64,000 bases of DNA from the NCBI GenBank assembly GCA_036365515.1, contig CM070874.1, forward strand, positions 95,576,942 through 95,640,941, given 5' to 3'. The translations under genes were made by a program, and so were the position numbers. The DNA is from Torymus aiolomorphi. Taxonomy: Eukaryota > Arthropoda > Insecta > Hymenoptera > Torymidae. Below, in pieces: positions 10,260-22,540 of this stretch; the stretch's first letter is position 1, and every line of letters starts with the position of its first letter. The notes beneath the pieces are model-generated. The model was not told the origin of the DNA and made no database searches. It saw nothing but the letters and a program-made list of their open reading frames with translations.

Positions 10260-11418
10260 CACTGAGAGAAAAATATTCTTATTGTTAATCTATATATATG
10301 ATAGGATTAAATATTCGCAATATATTAACTTATATCATGTAATAGTTTTATGTTTATCAATATATTTTTTATCCTAATCGAAATGGATTGTATGTAATAT
10401 ACGCTCATATGTTAATAGTTAACATATGAAGTTTACGGTGATCATGCGTAATATTGCCTGTAGAGGACATCCAGTTCCAGCATCATCGGCATCACGTTTT
10501 GCCGGCTTCCCGCCTTTTGGCTGATGGCTCTCTGCATCAATTTAGGAGTGACTGCGGATTTGTGGTTTTCATCGTGTAGTCGTTTTCTTCAATATGGAAG
10601 TAATTCTGAAGATTTGGAAACTTGAAGAATGCGGAGAGATATTAAAAGGTAAGTGTAATAACATATATTTTTACAAAACACTAAGTATGTGGCGCTGAAT
10701 AAATTTACTAGTCTTTCTAACCTCAAACTACATTTCTTAATAATATCCTTGATTATATTGCAAAACTGTATTTTCCACTTATCCTTTATCATATTATTAA
10801 ACTATATTCCCTAATACTATACTTTATTACATTCATACAGAAAATAACATCACTGATTTTGATACCTTAGAAGAACTAATTCAAAATCCTCAAGATTTCA
10901 AAGATTTATTCCCTGTGCTTGGTGTGAGACTGAAATTAAAACGAATGTGTAAAAGTGTAAATGTTTTTTAGATTATTTTAATAATTCATTACCATATCAT
11001 TATATTAATTGAACTTTTATTTATTAGATTTCAACTAAGGAGGAAATCATCCATTTTCAAGCTGAGGAAACTGGAGTTAGAAATAGAGTTTTTTTAATAT
11101 GTTTCATAATATTATAAAATATTATATTAAAAATAAAGCGGTTTCAACATTCATTGTGTAGTATTTAATTTTTCGATGCTGAAACATGCAAATTTTTAAT
11201 TATAAATACTATTATCATCGCCAAACGACGGTATACTTGTGAGAACTAGCCATATGTTAACTATTAACATATACAGCTATTTGGCTCACGTATGCTCGTA
11301 TGCTTACCACACCTATAGCGCATATACATCTTAAAATATATATCATTGCTCCAAAATCGAATATACTATGTTAATAGTTAACATATATATTTACGGCAAG
11401 AATATTTTTCTCTCAGTG
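10260..11418. mobile_element. Non-autonomous DNA transposon with CACTGAGAGAAA ends, carrying a small spliced gene
   Basis: The 21-base left end CACTGAGAGAAAAATATTCTT is repeated inverted at the right end. CA dinucleotides directly flank both ends (10258-10259, 11419-11420), consistent with a 2-bp target duplication. The palindromic motif TATGTTAATAGTTAACATA-like occurs three times inside (about 10410, 11255, 11370). CAC-ended termini with 2-bp duplications suggest the CMC (CACTA/Mirage/Chapaev) group, but no transposase is present. A second element with the same 12-base end is at 61145-61732. Confidence 0.75.
10594..11117 (+). CDS. Small SAM-like domain protein inside the transposon
   Basis: Three exons with usable borders: 10594-10648 (donor GTAAGT), 10841-10956 (donor GTAAAT) and 11038... 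corrected by the acceptor TTATTAG to 11028-11117 (stop TAA), giving 86 residues. Residues about 4-57 (from ILKIWKLEECGEILKENN to GVRLKLKRMCKS) have the spacing of a sterile alpha motif: an initial W/L helix, E-N-N-I-T-D-F, L-E-E-L, D-F-K-D-L, then a G-x-R-L-K-L helix. SAM-like domains of this form head many insect proteins of probable transposon origin (from memory). The last exon is short and ends hydrophobic, so the frame may be a truncated fragment of a longer autonomous-element protein. Exon 2 donor choice is uncertain because the frame also stops at 10971. Confidence 0.5.
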
Positions 11419-11420
11419 CA

Positions 11421-12449
11421 GCAGCAAGGGAAGTATCTACTTAGGAAGTGTTTGGCCACTTGAATTTATTGCAACTGAACATACACGGCTGTTAGTTATA
11501 CAGAAAAGCTGCGTTATTAATCCAATGCACTTCCCCCTGAAGCCTGAAAAACGAGGGGATTGAGAGAGGGGGGGGGGGATGAGAAACTCAAAGCTTTCGC
11601 GCATGACGTTATTCCGCAGGACCGTGTATATTCAGATAGAGTTCCGAATAATTGGGAGAAAGCATCTATAGCGAGTAAGACCTTTGATATTTACATATCT
11701 AGTTTTATTAAGGTAGCGGGACATTTAGTTTTTTCAAAGTTTCGCTTCAGAGCTTAGTGTGTAGCAGTTTTATACGACACATTAAAGTTTCAAAACGAAA
11801 AGATGGGAAACGCGAAGACTGTCATTTACGCATAAATTATTCGGTGAACTAACGCAGGACGCGACTAGTGAGTAAAGCAGTACTAGAGGCACTCTACATA
11901 AATGTCAGCAAGTAGTAACAGTAATGCTGGTGTTGGACGACAGTGTGCGTGCGAGACAGCTTTTCTAATTAACTTTATATCTATATTTCCATTTTTGTTC
12001 GCAACTCTAAGGCATTTACATAAACTATAAAGCCTTTTTTGCAAATTTCTTTTCATGGCTTACCATAAAAATATTTATTCTCGTAAAATGAGCCATGAAT
12101 ACGATTATCGAGGGCTCATTTTAGAAAAGCTCTTAAAACTCGCTCTCTAACACACTGTTTAAGATTCTATTATCTGCACCCTTCCCTTCGTCCTATAAAA
12201 ATACACGAAGATGCAGTAGAGAACGTTTTAACGTAAGAATGATATGGAAATTTGCGTATATATATAAAGCGCGCGAGCGCTGGGATAAAAGCTAGATAAA
12301 GGACAAAAAAAGAATAGGGGGAGAAAAAGGAAAGAGGAACTGTGGGCTTGTACAAACGTCAGCCGCAAAAGCTCGGTCGGCGTTTGGTAATTTATTTGGC
12401 CGAGCGGGAAGAGAATGTAGGCCGCCGAGGCACATGTGTATACCTTGGA
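11421..12449. other. Transitional DNA upstream of a CpG-rich island
   Basis: Mixed composition. A G run (about 11569-11578) follows GAGAGA. TATATATAAAG at about 12257 is a possible TATA box just before the GC-rich stretch. The 65-codon frame at 11560-11757 is not convincing. Confidence 0.35.
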
Positions 12450-13980
12450 GCGTCGTTAATTTTTGCGCGCTCGATAACAAGGCACGTCCGAATATTCGGC
12501 TGACAGCTCCCTCTCGTATTACACTTTCTCACGCGTACGCGCACACCCTCGTCTCTTTATGCGCAGTAACTTTACTTCCGCGTGTATAGAGAGGCAAACA
12601 TGCGTTCGCGCGTGTGGTCCGCATGGAACGACAAACATCCTGCGTGTGTAACCTTGTAATATATACTAATGTAAATACCGTGTACACACGTGCGTACAAG
12701 TGTCTATACGCGCGGGTGCGTTTTGTCAAATATTTCCAAAAAAACAAACACTCATAACGTACGCGCGTATGGCAGCTCATGGGAGGGGGATCAATAATGA
12801 AAAGAGCGCGTGCGCGCCCTTAAGAAAATACAAAGAAAGCCAGCGGCCGTCGATACGTTACAGGAGAAAGGGGTGAGAAGGAGGCGAGAGAAAAGGGAAA
12901 ATTCATTCCGCCGACGGCTCTCTCGATAAACAGAATTGCCTCTCGGGCGTAATAATAACGCGCTTGGGTCGTCGCGCACGTGCGCGGCGACTCGTATTAC
13001 ACCTACACGGCTATATATACACCCAGCGAGGCGGCCGGATATGCGCACGAGCGCGGGCTCGCCGTCTGCCCTTCTCCTTTTATTACTCTCCCGCGTCGCT
13101 GTTTGCACTATGCAGCGAGCGATCAGCGCCTGCCTATACATTTTGCCGCGAGGCAAGAGACACACGAGACAGCGAAACACGCCTACGTGCATGCGCGTGC
13201 ATGCGGCCTTTTTCTCGACAGCAGACGTAAGCGCGGCGGAGAGCGAGAACGATAGGACGATCTTTAATTGATGCCATTACACTGTGCACACGGACGCGCG
13301 CGCTCAACCGCAAATGTTTATCGCGGCGGTCTGCGTGGCGTCACTGGCGCTCGGGGACAAAGGGTGAGACAGAGAGCCAGGAGAACGCGGGACGGGGCGG
13401 AAAAATGCAGGGAGAGAGCGAAAAGGGCGAGACGCGCGCGGGGCGGAGACGCACACACCGCAGCGGCAGCGTAGTGCGCGGGTGGAAGGGGTTTAAGCTG
13501 GCGGAAGGTGAGGTACGTTGCCATGGCGATGCCGGCCGAGCCTTACTCGCGCGAGCGCGGGCGGGAGGATCGATGTGCCAGTGGCGTAGCATCAGGTGGT
13601 GCTGGCACCCCAAGCTCGCGCCAGGCGTCCAACAAGTGGGTACGAGCGCGCGGCCTGCGGTTACGAGATCGTTGATACCGGCTGCCGCCACCGCCGTCGC
13701 GGAGGAGAGCCTGCCAGGTGGAAAAATCGCCGTCGTAGCTCCGCGGATGTAGGGACAGCGCACACGAGGCTCCCCGCTGCTTGATCGAATTTCCGGGCGA
13801 CTCGCACTGGGGCTATGGATTTTGTTTACTCGGCGCGGGGAGTCTGGATTTCGAGCTAGATTTGATTCGCAGCCTAACGGCAAGTGCGCGCTATTGTTTT
13901 ACAACGAATATAACTTTTGCGGAGGATCAATAGAAAGGGCGGAGCCGGGGAGGCCGAGGTAGCTCTCGATCGCGGAAAAT
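12450..13980. promoter_or_regulatory. CpG-rich island
   Basis: Dense in CG dinucleotides (CGCGCG, GCGCGC) for 1.5 kb. It is open in almost every frame on both strands, which produces long but meaningless frames such as 13341-13883 (-). A CTATATATAC motif is at about 13010. The composition suggests promoter or enhancer DNA. No splice-bounded exon with recognisable protein content was found. Confidence 0.4.
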
Positions 13981-16326
13981 TTATTTTTTTTTTAAATGTT
14001 CATTAACAACAAAAGCACGCACGTGGAATATGAGAGTTTGAAAGTCAATTATTTTTCCTAAATAACTTTGGTAACCTAGTTTCAAGTTTTACACATGTAT
14101 TAAAATGTACTTTAACTTTAATGCATTCTAGGTCCCGCGGAATCTCTTGTTTTTCGATTCATGCAAAAATTAGCTTGGGCCTTTGTGTTAAATAGTTTGA
14201 CACAAAAAGTTGTGAAATACTTATAAAATTACTTGCCGACGTGATAGACCTGGATATTACTTTTTATGGACATCAGTCTTATATGATATAACTTTAAAAG
14301 TCGTAATGACAATTCTCGTATTTCTTGTGTACAACTTTTTATGAACACCCTCGATCACTTTAAGTATCATCTGTCGGAAGAATTAGATGACTTTTAGTTA
14401 CACATTTCCGCATCGCTGTGAAGGGATATATTTATTTAATATACGAATCCATAAAAGTTACAGTTAAAACGAGTAAAGTACCACTACGATAATACACGTT
14501 GTTAACGAGATAAATTATCTTCTCGTCCACGTTCTTCTCGTATCCTCTTGCTGCGGGGCCTAGGATTTCCTCAGATTAGTTATGAGATTAAACAGAATTC
14601 TTCATACAAGAGTTGATGAAAATTCTATGAACTAACACTTTGCAGTTTTAAAAATATTAGAAAATACTTCATGCAAATATAAAAACAGGTTAATTTTGAT
14701 CAAATTTCACCTATAGAAAATAAATTTTGAAGATAATTTTATATGTATGTCTTGTAAGCATTTCACGTTTATTTCAACATTAACAATTATCATCAATTTT
14801 CAAGACGTCCTGACCGCGATTAATTCATCCTCAGGAGAGTTCGATACAGGGAACAATGGATATTGGGAACAAACAGCAAGAGCTACATGGAGCTATTGCC
14901 ACTTAAAGCAATTATACCCAGCTGATGACAATATAATGATACCTATTATTTTGAAATATGTATACTCCAAAATTAGTTAACATTTGAATATTGATCGTGT
15001 TGCTTTATTTCACGTAAAGTAATTCGTTGTAAAAACTTTCAACAGCAACAATAGTAGAGAAATGTGAGGTTCTTGAATGTTACCAACTATGTCTAACAAC
15101 TAAGTAGGTAATCTCAAATATGGTCAGACATTTCTTCTTAAGATATAATATATTAGTACATTTTTCTTACTTATTTAAAACGTATGATTTGCCTTAGTTC
15201 ACATTTAACATAATTTGTTTCATATAGAGACATGCACGTTTTATTTTCCAAAAAATCATTTTTCATAACGCATAAGTTTCACTTTTAATTTCACATAACT
15301 TTCCGGCAAAACGCAATAAAGACATAATCATTTGTCATAATATCAATAAAGTAGAATGAATCAGTAATTTTGACATGTCTTTACAACGATATTACAAATC
15401 GAGGCATTTTAAAATCTAATATCATTTCTGCCGAATAAAAGAGATAAGAAAAGAACAGCTACCTCCGCCTTTATCCAACTGAATCGGAATGCCGGGACTA
15501 ATCGCCTTATGCCGCGTATATCGCGAAGAAAGGGCCTCGTTTTCGCATTCTCATCTCTCACGTGACGCCTGAGATATCTCTCACACACGCATGCACACAC
15601 TCACTGGCGTACCGCCATCTTCCTTAATCCCTCCACCCGAGCCTTTGGCATTTCCTCATCACTGTTTTCTGAACTTCTTGCGCGTCTGGTGTGTGTTTCG
15701 CACAAGAGTGACTTCTCTCTCTCTCTCTCTCTCTTTCTCTTTCGTCTGCTTTTTCGTGTATATGAGCGCTAGTCAAATACAGCTCCGGCCTCTTTATCCC
15801 TGTGTACTCGTCGACTTTCACGCCCCCCTCGTGGTATTGGGTTTCCGCCTTTCACATAATTTCGGATTTATTGAGGCGTCGCAAATAAACGTTTGCTCTA
15901 AGTGATTTTTGTTGCCTTTTGCGGTTTTTGTTTGTAGGGGATGGCTGGCAACGAGTCGTTACACTGTAACAGGGAAGTGGATACTTATCTTTAACATAAT
16001 TTTTTAAAGAACTATTTACGTCAATAATTTCGATACAGTACAACGTTATTCAGTTGTCAAATGCTGAAATTTTTACAACTATAAAAGTAAATACTCATTA
16101 ATATTTTCTGTATAAACTCTGTTTCCCAACAGAGAGAGTGCTAAGAGGTTATACTGAAAATGAAATTCTCCTAATGAATGTGTAGAAAATTTTGCTAAAT
16201 ATTAGCTTTTCGTAGAATCCAGATATGACTAAGTTTCATTTTACCATCTCAGAATTTTAACTAACCGCACTCTATAACACGTGTTTTGGCTCGGATGGTT
16301 CGAAATCCACCTAAAACTGTAGGTCC
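13981..16326. other. AT-rich DNA with a pyrimidine-rich patch
   Basis: AT-rich to 15400. 15400-15900 is richer in GC and contains a (CT)n run at 15713-15734. The 77-codon frame 14747-14980 lacks features I recognise. No gene is called. Confidence 0.4.
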
Positions 16327-16465
16327 CCATTGCTGCTTGAGTTACTAAGGGTGGATCCGTTGCATCCAAAGTGCTCACTAGCGCAGTAATGCAGAGATAT
16401 ATAAGAGTGACAAAGAGGACTTCAGGTAGCTGTAAAAATATTGAATTTAATCATCCCAATGATGT

Positions 16466-17228
16466 ATGAGGAAATCCAGAATTAATTTCAACTTTAGGCG
16501 TCCCCAAATCCGGTCAAAATTTGTTTTGAAGGTACACCTTCCGGACGCGTTTTTTCTTCTTATGTCAAAAAGTATACGAAAAAAATCGTGAACAATTAAA
16601 AACGTCTTTGTTTTAAAGGTTGAAATTTTTGAAGAAAATAGCAAAAAAGCCCTTTTTTGTAAACCTCAGCCATTTAGCTTAGAAACGTTCTACTCAAAGT
16701 TTCAAAAAATAAATTGAAACTAGAAAGAAAAAGCTTTCATTCCCTTTTTTGAAAATTAAAAAATATTGATTCCTTCAAAAGTTATAAGGGTTTGAAGTTG
16801 AACGTCGAAAAACATCAAAATGCTCTCAAAGTCGGGGCTCTAGATTCCTGCGATTTGTGCATTTTTATGCCTTTTCGATTTTTAACTTCAAACCCTTATA
16901 ACTCTTGACGGAATTAACATTTTTTTATTTTCAAAAAAGGGAATGAAAGCTTTGTCTTTCTAGTTTCAATTTCTTTTTTGAAATTTTGAGTAGAACGTTT
17001 CTAAGCTAAATGGTTGAGGTTTAAATAAAAGGGCTTTATTGCCATTTTCTTCAGAAATTCCAACGTTTAAAAAAATGTGAGACAAAGACTTTTTTAATTG
17101 TACACATTTTTTCCCGTATACTTTATGACATACGAAAGATGAAAAACGTCCGGGAGGTGTGCCTTCAAAAAAAATTTTGACCGGATTTGGGGATGCCTAA
17201 AGTTGTAATTAATTCTGGATTTCCTCAT
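16466..17228. repeat. Long foldback inverted repeat
   Basis: The left arm from ATGAGGAAATCCAGAATTAA (16466) is matched in reverse by TTAATTCTGGATTTCCTCAT ending at 17228. The match runs inward for about 350 bp per arm to near 16815 and 16868, with scattered mismatches and small gaps. The unpaired centre is only about 50 bp. No protein frame. A transcript would fold into a very long hairpin. It could be a foldback transposon or an inverted duplication. Confidence 0.85.
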
Positions 17229-17246
17229 ATCGGAAATAAAGAAAAT

Positions 17247-17437
17247 CCTGGTAGAAAATTAACCATATTTTATAGCTAACATGTTAATTAAATGAAAGCA
17301 TTTCTAGCCAAAATCATCGTACAAAAGTAATATAATTCATCTAAAGGTTTTACTGTTACTTAATTACAAGCAATGTGCATCTTTAGCCATAACGTTAACT
17401 TAAAAATAGCTAACTTATGGTTAACATTCCTACCAGG
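17247..17437. mobile_element. Small MITE with CCTGGTAG ends
   Basis: Left end CCTGGTAGAAAATTAACCAT and right end (reverse complement) CCTGGTAGGAATGTTAACCAT form an imperfect terminal inverted repeat of about 35 bp around a 190-bp AT-rich body. It lies 18 bp from the foldback repeat. A solitary similar end is at 7478. Confidence 0.6.
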
Positions 17438-19698
17438 GAATTTATCTTTAAAATTTCTTAAATTTCTATCATAGTAAGTATACCTACACGATCAAAGTAT
17501 AGTTATTACAAAATTTTCAAAGTGGAGTTTTATTTTTGAATTTCACGATTTAAAATATGTGATTAATTGTCAAATGTTTTTAAAAACATGCTAAGTACTT
17601 TACCTTTGAACTACTTTAAAATAAATGCAAGAGGATAACATAGCTATATTGAGTTTGAGAACGTTGAGTATCAATTTATTGATTAGACAGATGTATTAAC
17701 TTTCTCTAATCTGTGAGAAAACGTAGAACACTTTTCAGATATTTAGTAATATAATCTCGATTATTTCTCTTTTTTTAAGCTCCACAAGTGAAAAAAGATA
17801 TTGAAACAATATAAATTGTAATTAAATAACTAAATACATTTTAATTTTAAATCTTTTTTGGAAAAGAAGCAAACATTATGTGGTTTATTAAGAAAATCTA
17901 AATCATTAAATAAGAAATATAGTTGTTTATGTTATGTTTATGTCATTCAGTCGAATATCACTATTTTTATGGTTATATACTTTTGTAGTTATATTTGTGT
18001 AAAATTATTGTCAAGAAGTATTTTCAGTTAAAATGCTTTGTATGTCGACTAGTCTTGCAAGGGACATGCTTCACCTGCGTCTTTGCATTATTAGAATATC
18101 CTTGTAAACTTCTTGAATAAATGCGATATCATTATAATATTATTCGGTATATTTAGCAGTTTCTTTATTCAGTTTAATCACGATTTTAAAGTGGAAATCT
18201 TTAAATTCAAATTTACCTTACATAGTTTGGATAAACAGAATTCCCGAATGTTTTGAGTTACATTGCAAGAATACTAATTTCTATTCTAAAATAAACTTTC
18301 TTCGAGATTCACCATGAAGATAAAATGCAATCTATATATACGATACTATTCAAGCCCCAAAAAGCACACAAAATATGCGCATTTTAAAGTGTGCAGATAT
18401 TAGAAGCCGTTGCCGTGAAACTCAACGGACGAGGCCGAGAAATCCCGTTTTATTTGCATTTAATATTGTATCAGTAAAAGCCAGCATTTAATAACCTCAG
18501 AAAATCCATATACGTATTTCCCAGGAGAGATTAATTGTTTTTCAGTATATTAAGAAGTAATTGTAAATTTTATGAAAAGGATAATTAATTCATATGGAAA
18601 TAATCTGATCTCATGGGTCATTAAGCGCAAGATATTATATTATCTATAGATTTAGCAAATTCTCATAACATAATCTCTATCAGCTGTATCCATGAAAATG
18701 AATTGATTTTGACTGGCATTCAATCTGCAGTAAATTAATGTTATGAGACCAAATGTATTCGATTATGGAACATATATGGCAAATTATACGCAATCAAACC
18801 TAATCTGCTTGATTAAGAACTTATTTTGTATCGTTTAAAATTCTTATTTAGTAAGTTAAAATTTTATTACAGATTACAAATGCCATTATTCTATCTAAAC
18901 GTAATTACAAGAATAACATACGAAAAAATATTCAAAATTTGTTATGATAAAGATTTAAAATTTTGTTTGCTAATTTTAATAATTATATTCGAAATTTTCC
19001 TGGTGAATAATATTATTGTAATAACGAAGATTCAAAAGATGTAAGACAATAATAAAAGGTATTTACGAAGATCATTTTAATGAGTCGTATTTATACTTTA
19101 TGACTATTATTAAGTATTACGGACTTTATTTGGAATTAGAATAGGGCTAATTTTCCTTATATTAAATATCTGACTTTGTATAATTTGCATTATAAAATCA
19201 CAAAAAAAATATGAGAATAATTAATTTTTATTATTCATTTCGCTAATTTTACGGTATAGTGGTGCAGATAATTTTTACTATTCTGACTTTCGGTACATTG
19301 AGATCATGGAAAATTTCCCTATAAATTTTACAAAAAAATTTTATCCGCTTAGCGTTTTAAGAAATCTGAAAGGCAACTGTGCATACTCTCTTTATATTCT
19401 TACTTTTCAATGATAAGTCTTCTTATATAATCTGAATCTTTGAATATACATAGAATTAAATTTTTATTCCAAGAAAAAATTATTCAATAGTGGCTCATTT
19501 ATTAAAATTGTTATATTTGAAGAAATAAATTTGATTATTTTAAAATGATAAACAAAACAATACTTTTAAATAGGAAGAAAATATGTGGTTATTTTTAAGA
19601 TGGTCTCGAAGGATACTAGGTGTAACATCGCCTTAACGCAGGGAAAAGCTTAAGAAGTTATCTTATTCTCATTTTGTATAATTAAACGTTATTTATTA
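17438..19698. other. AT-rich DNA without recognised features
   Basis: Long AT-rich stretch. Only a short mixed-composition patch at about 18410-18460 stands out. The 72-codon frame at 18826-19044 is AT-driven. Confidence 0.45.
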
Positions 19699-19858
19699 AT
19701 GTTGAGTGGTGAAAATGAATGATTCAGTTGTCAATGTAGGTGTAAATAACAACACCAATTGTTGTATTTAGCCGACGTTTCGGTCATTTCATTATGCCCC
19801 TCTTCAAGGCTCTTAATGGCAAAAGATAAAACCATTCATTATTTCTACCACTCAATAT
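19699..19858 (-). repeat. Short element with inverted ends and a decayed hammerhead-like core
   Basis: TGAGTGGTGAAAATGAATG at the left is roughly inverted at the right (CATTCATTATTTCTACCACTCA). On the minus strand 19770-19811 reads AGCC, UUGAAGA, a weak stem II, GAAACGUC and GGCU. That is the same order as the motifs at 7100-7142 and 62052-62091, but the first core base is changed (C to U) and stem II is poor, so it is unlikely to be active. Confidence 0.4.
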
Positions 19859-20199
19859 TTAAAGATTTGTGCTATCATTCATCTCATCAACTCTCATTCG
19901 TTATTTATTAATGGTAAAATTAATTTTTTGTTTAATTTAATCATGAGATGACAAATATTTTATAATTTTATTTTTAAATTATTGAAAAGCATAAGTGAAC
20001 TGGATAAAACATAGAATGAGAGAATGCATACGTATAATATTATTTAAAAATTGGATCGAGAAAAATTTGACTTCCTCTTGACATTGCCCGACAAAAACAA
20101 AATGAACTTTCCCCTTTACCGACAATGGGCATTTCCCTTTGTCGACGCATCCACCTACTTGCGCACAATGCAAGAAATGTCACAGAAATAAGGCCCATT

Positions 20200-20930
20200 A
20201 TATTATGCAAACTTTCTACTTTTCTCTCTCTTTCCCGTTCTCGGCAAACGGAGCAATTTTGTTCGCCGCCGGTGGACGCGCGCGCGCGCGGTAATGTCGG
20301 TGAGTTATATCACTCCTTGCACTCTTCCCCTAGTCAGCTTATCGCTCCTTCTCTTTCTCTTGCGCACAATTTTTCTCTACTCCTACGCAGTCTATCAACT
20401 GTAGTCGTGTGGCAGTAGCGTCGGCGGCGGTGGCATGCAATGAACCTTGCCGTGGGTCAGGATGTCAAGGACGTCAACAAGTGCGCGGCGGTGCGGCGGC
20501 GGCGAGCACATCGATTTTCCTATCTGCCGCCCGCGCCGATATATTGTTTCGTCGCTCGCGAGAAGGCGAGAGCGAGAGAGAGAGAGAGAGAGCTATGGTG
20601 GATTATGCCTATACACTCCGACAGGCGTATGCGCGCGTCTAGATTTATATACACCTTCGCACAGTCTGTCTCATTGTCTTCATCTGCGTCGATTCAATTG
20701 TTCCCGCAGCGCGCGCGAAGATACGCGCCTGAAGGACGCTTGGAGAGACACAAAAGAGGATCCGTGTGGCGCGCTCGACGTTCGCCGGACGTTTCCTTGT
20801 TATTTTTCCTCGACATTTGCGTTGCTGCACGCGCTTACCCATTAATGAGAATGTATAGTCAGTAAAGCTCACGTGCACGCCTTTCAATCTTAATACGTAG
20901 TTTTATTCGCATTATGCGCCACACGTTCAT
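20200..20930. promoter_or_regulatory. CpG-rich island with GAGA run
   Basis: GC-rich with a CG repeat at 20277-20290 and a (GA)n run at 20572-20592, a typical binding site class for GAGA-type factors. Overlapping open frames in all phases reflect composition. No convincing exon. Confidence 0.4.
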
Positions 20931-22003
20931 TCTTTAGCTATACTGGTTGCGATGAGATTTGACGTAGAAAAAAAATGTTAATACTGTTCGCGGCAGCTTT
21001 GCTGCTGCGATGGTTCCTGAAATGATGTAAATTTATTCAATAGAACTATAATATTATTCTATATGTACGCGGTGGTACACGTAAGATTTCATTTGAATAA
21101 GACGTTCCCAGGGGAGGTATATAATGCATTGACCCAGTCGCGAAACTAAGTTAGTCTCTCCTTAATAAGCGGAGATATATCCTTGATTCCACAACCGGAT
21201 ATGAGGCTGCGTTGAAATCTATATTATTCTGTTGCATGTCCCCGCGTAATATTCGCCGAAAAATCTTTACTGATGGCTACTTATAGCTTTTCATCTGCAT
21301 AAATTAAAAAGTTGGCTAAACTAGCACGTTTATTATCTTTGTCTGACTTAAAATCGTGATTAAAAGTCACGGAAATTAACAAACTTCAAAATATCAATTC
21401 CAAGCTTTGCAAAATTCTGACGCTTTGATATTTCACTCGTAATTTTCCCTCCCTCGTGCAAAGTTAATTAAACATCAGTCATTATTTTAACTTAATCATA
21501 ATATCGTAATGAAACGAAACGCGCGTACCGCATGTAATGGAAATGACAGCATCGATCCTTAATCGGGCGCCACGAGAGCCGATGAATAATAAACTTCGTC
21601 GAGAGTCCAGCGGGCGAATTTTGATATCCCACCCCTTGGCTGATGCATCGGCATTGTTAATCTCGCGTTCGGTGTGATTTGGTATCGCTCTCTTCGGGCA
21701 ATTGATTATTCGCTGAAATTAAAATGTGCGGTGAGTTGAGCCGGCTGCGTTAATCGCGCCGTCAAATCGCTATAGTGCAGACCAACGACAGGTGATGGCA
21801 TTGACGAACGCGCCCGCTCGTGCGAATGGAAAAGGGGAATTTTCGCGCCTCGGGGTGTGGATGAAAAATGTATACGAACCATTTGGAAGAGTATCCTTTA
21901 AAAAGGATTTGTGACTATCGAAGTGGACAAAAATATTTATTTATTGACAAGCATGCATTTGATTTTTTCTAATTAAATATCTGACACGTATCGCGTAGGA
22001 GTA
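20931..22003. other. Intergenic or intronic DNA of mixed composition
   Basis: Moderate GC patches at about 21520-21860. GGTATATAATGC at about 21116 resembles a TATA box, but I see nothing to support a gene start. Confidence 0.35.
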
Positions 22004-22094
22004 ATTGAGGGTGCGGCTGGAAAAAGGGCTAATAGGCTAATAACTCATTTAAATTGTACAGAAGTTGTGCCCTTTTTCCAGATGCGCCCTCAAT
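22004..22094. repeat. Hairpin-forming inverted repeat
   Basis: Positions 22004-22029 (ATTGAGGGTGCGGCTGG...) and 22069-22094 are reverse complements at 23 of 26 bases with a 39-base loop. The size is like a pre-miRNA, but the arms also look like remnants of a small transposon. Either is possible. Confidence 0.5.
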
Positions 22095-22540
22095 TTTGGT
22101 ATGTCCTAGGCGATAAAATTCTTTGTTTTTCTATTTTAAAAAATTTGTTTTAGTTACTTTATTTCGATACCTACTTTTCTGTTGCTACGTGATAATAAGT
22201 AACACTTGAAGATTATATCTATGAAAAGGCATTTATACTTGAATAGAATTATATTTTTTTTATACGGTCCACAAAGTATTCCATCATGCTTTCAATGCAC
22301 CTGTTTATAAAAATGTGCTCCTGATATCGATCTCTTACACAAATGGTTTGCTCTTATATATAAGTACTCTATATAATTGTGATGAAAATAACGTAATAAA
22401 TTATTGAAACTTTTATTAAAAAATCTACTCTCTAAAAATGAACTTTTATTATGACAGCTTGAATTTACTCATAAATTAAAATTATCGCGTATAAAGAAAA
22501 CTCTTATTATTTATATTCAGCGAAATAAGGCCCTCTACTA
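22095..22540. other. AT-rich DNA, nothing recognised
   Basis: No frame, repeat or RNA gene stands out. Confidence 0.4.

Noticed and set aside
12791..13883. Long frames (up to 180 codons) in the CpG-rich island
   Set aside because: Both strands and several phases are open at once, residues are low-complexity Arg/Ala/Ser, and no splice-bounded exon or domain is seen.
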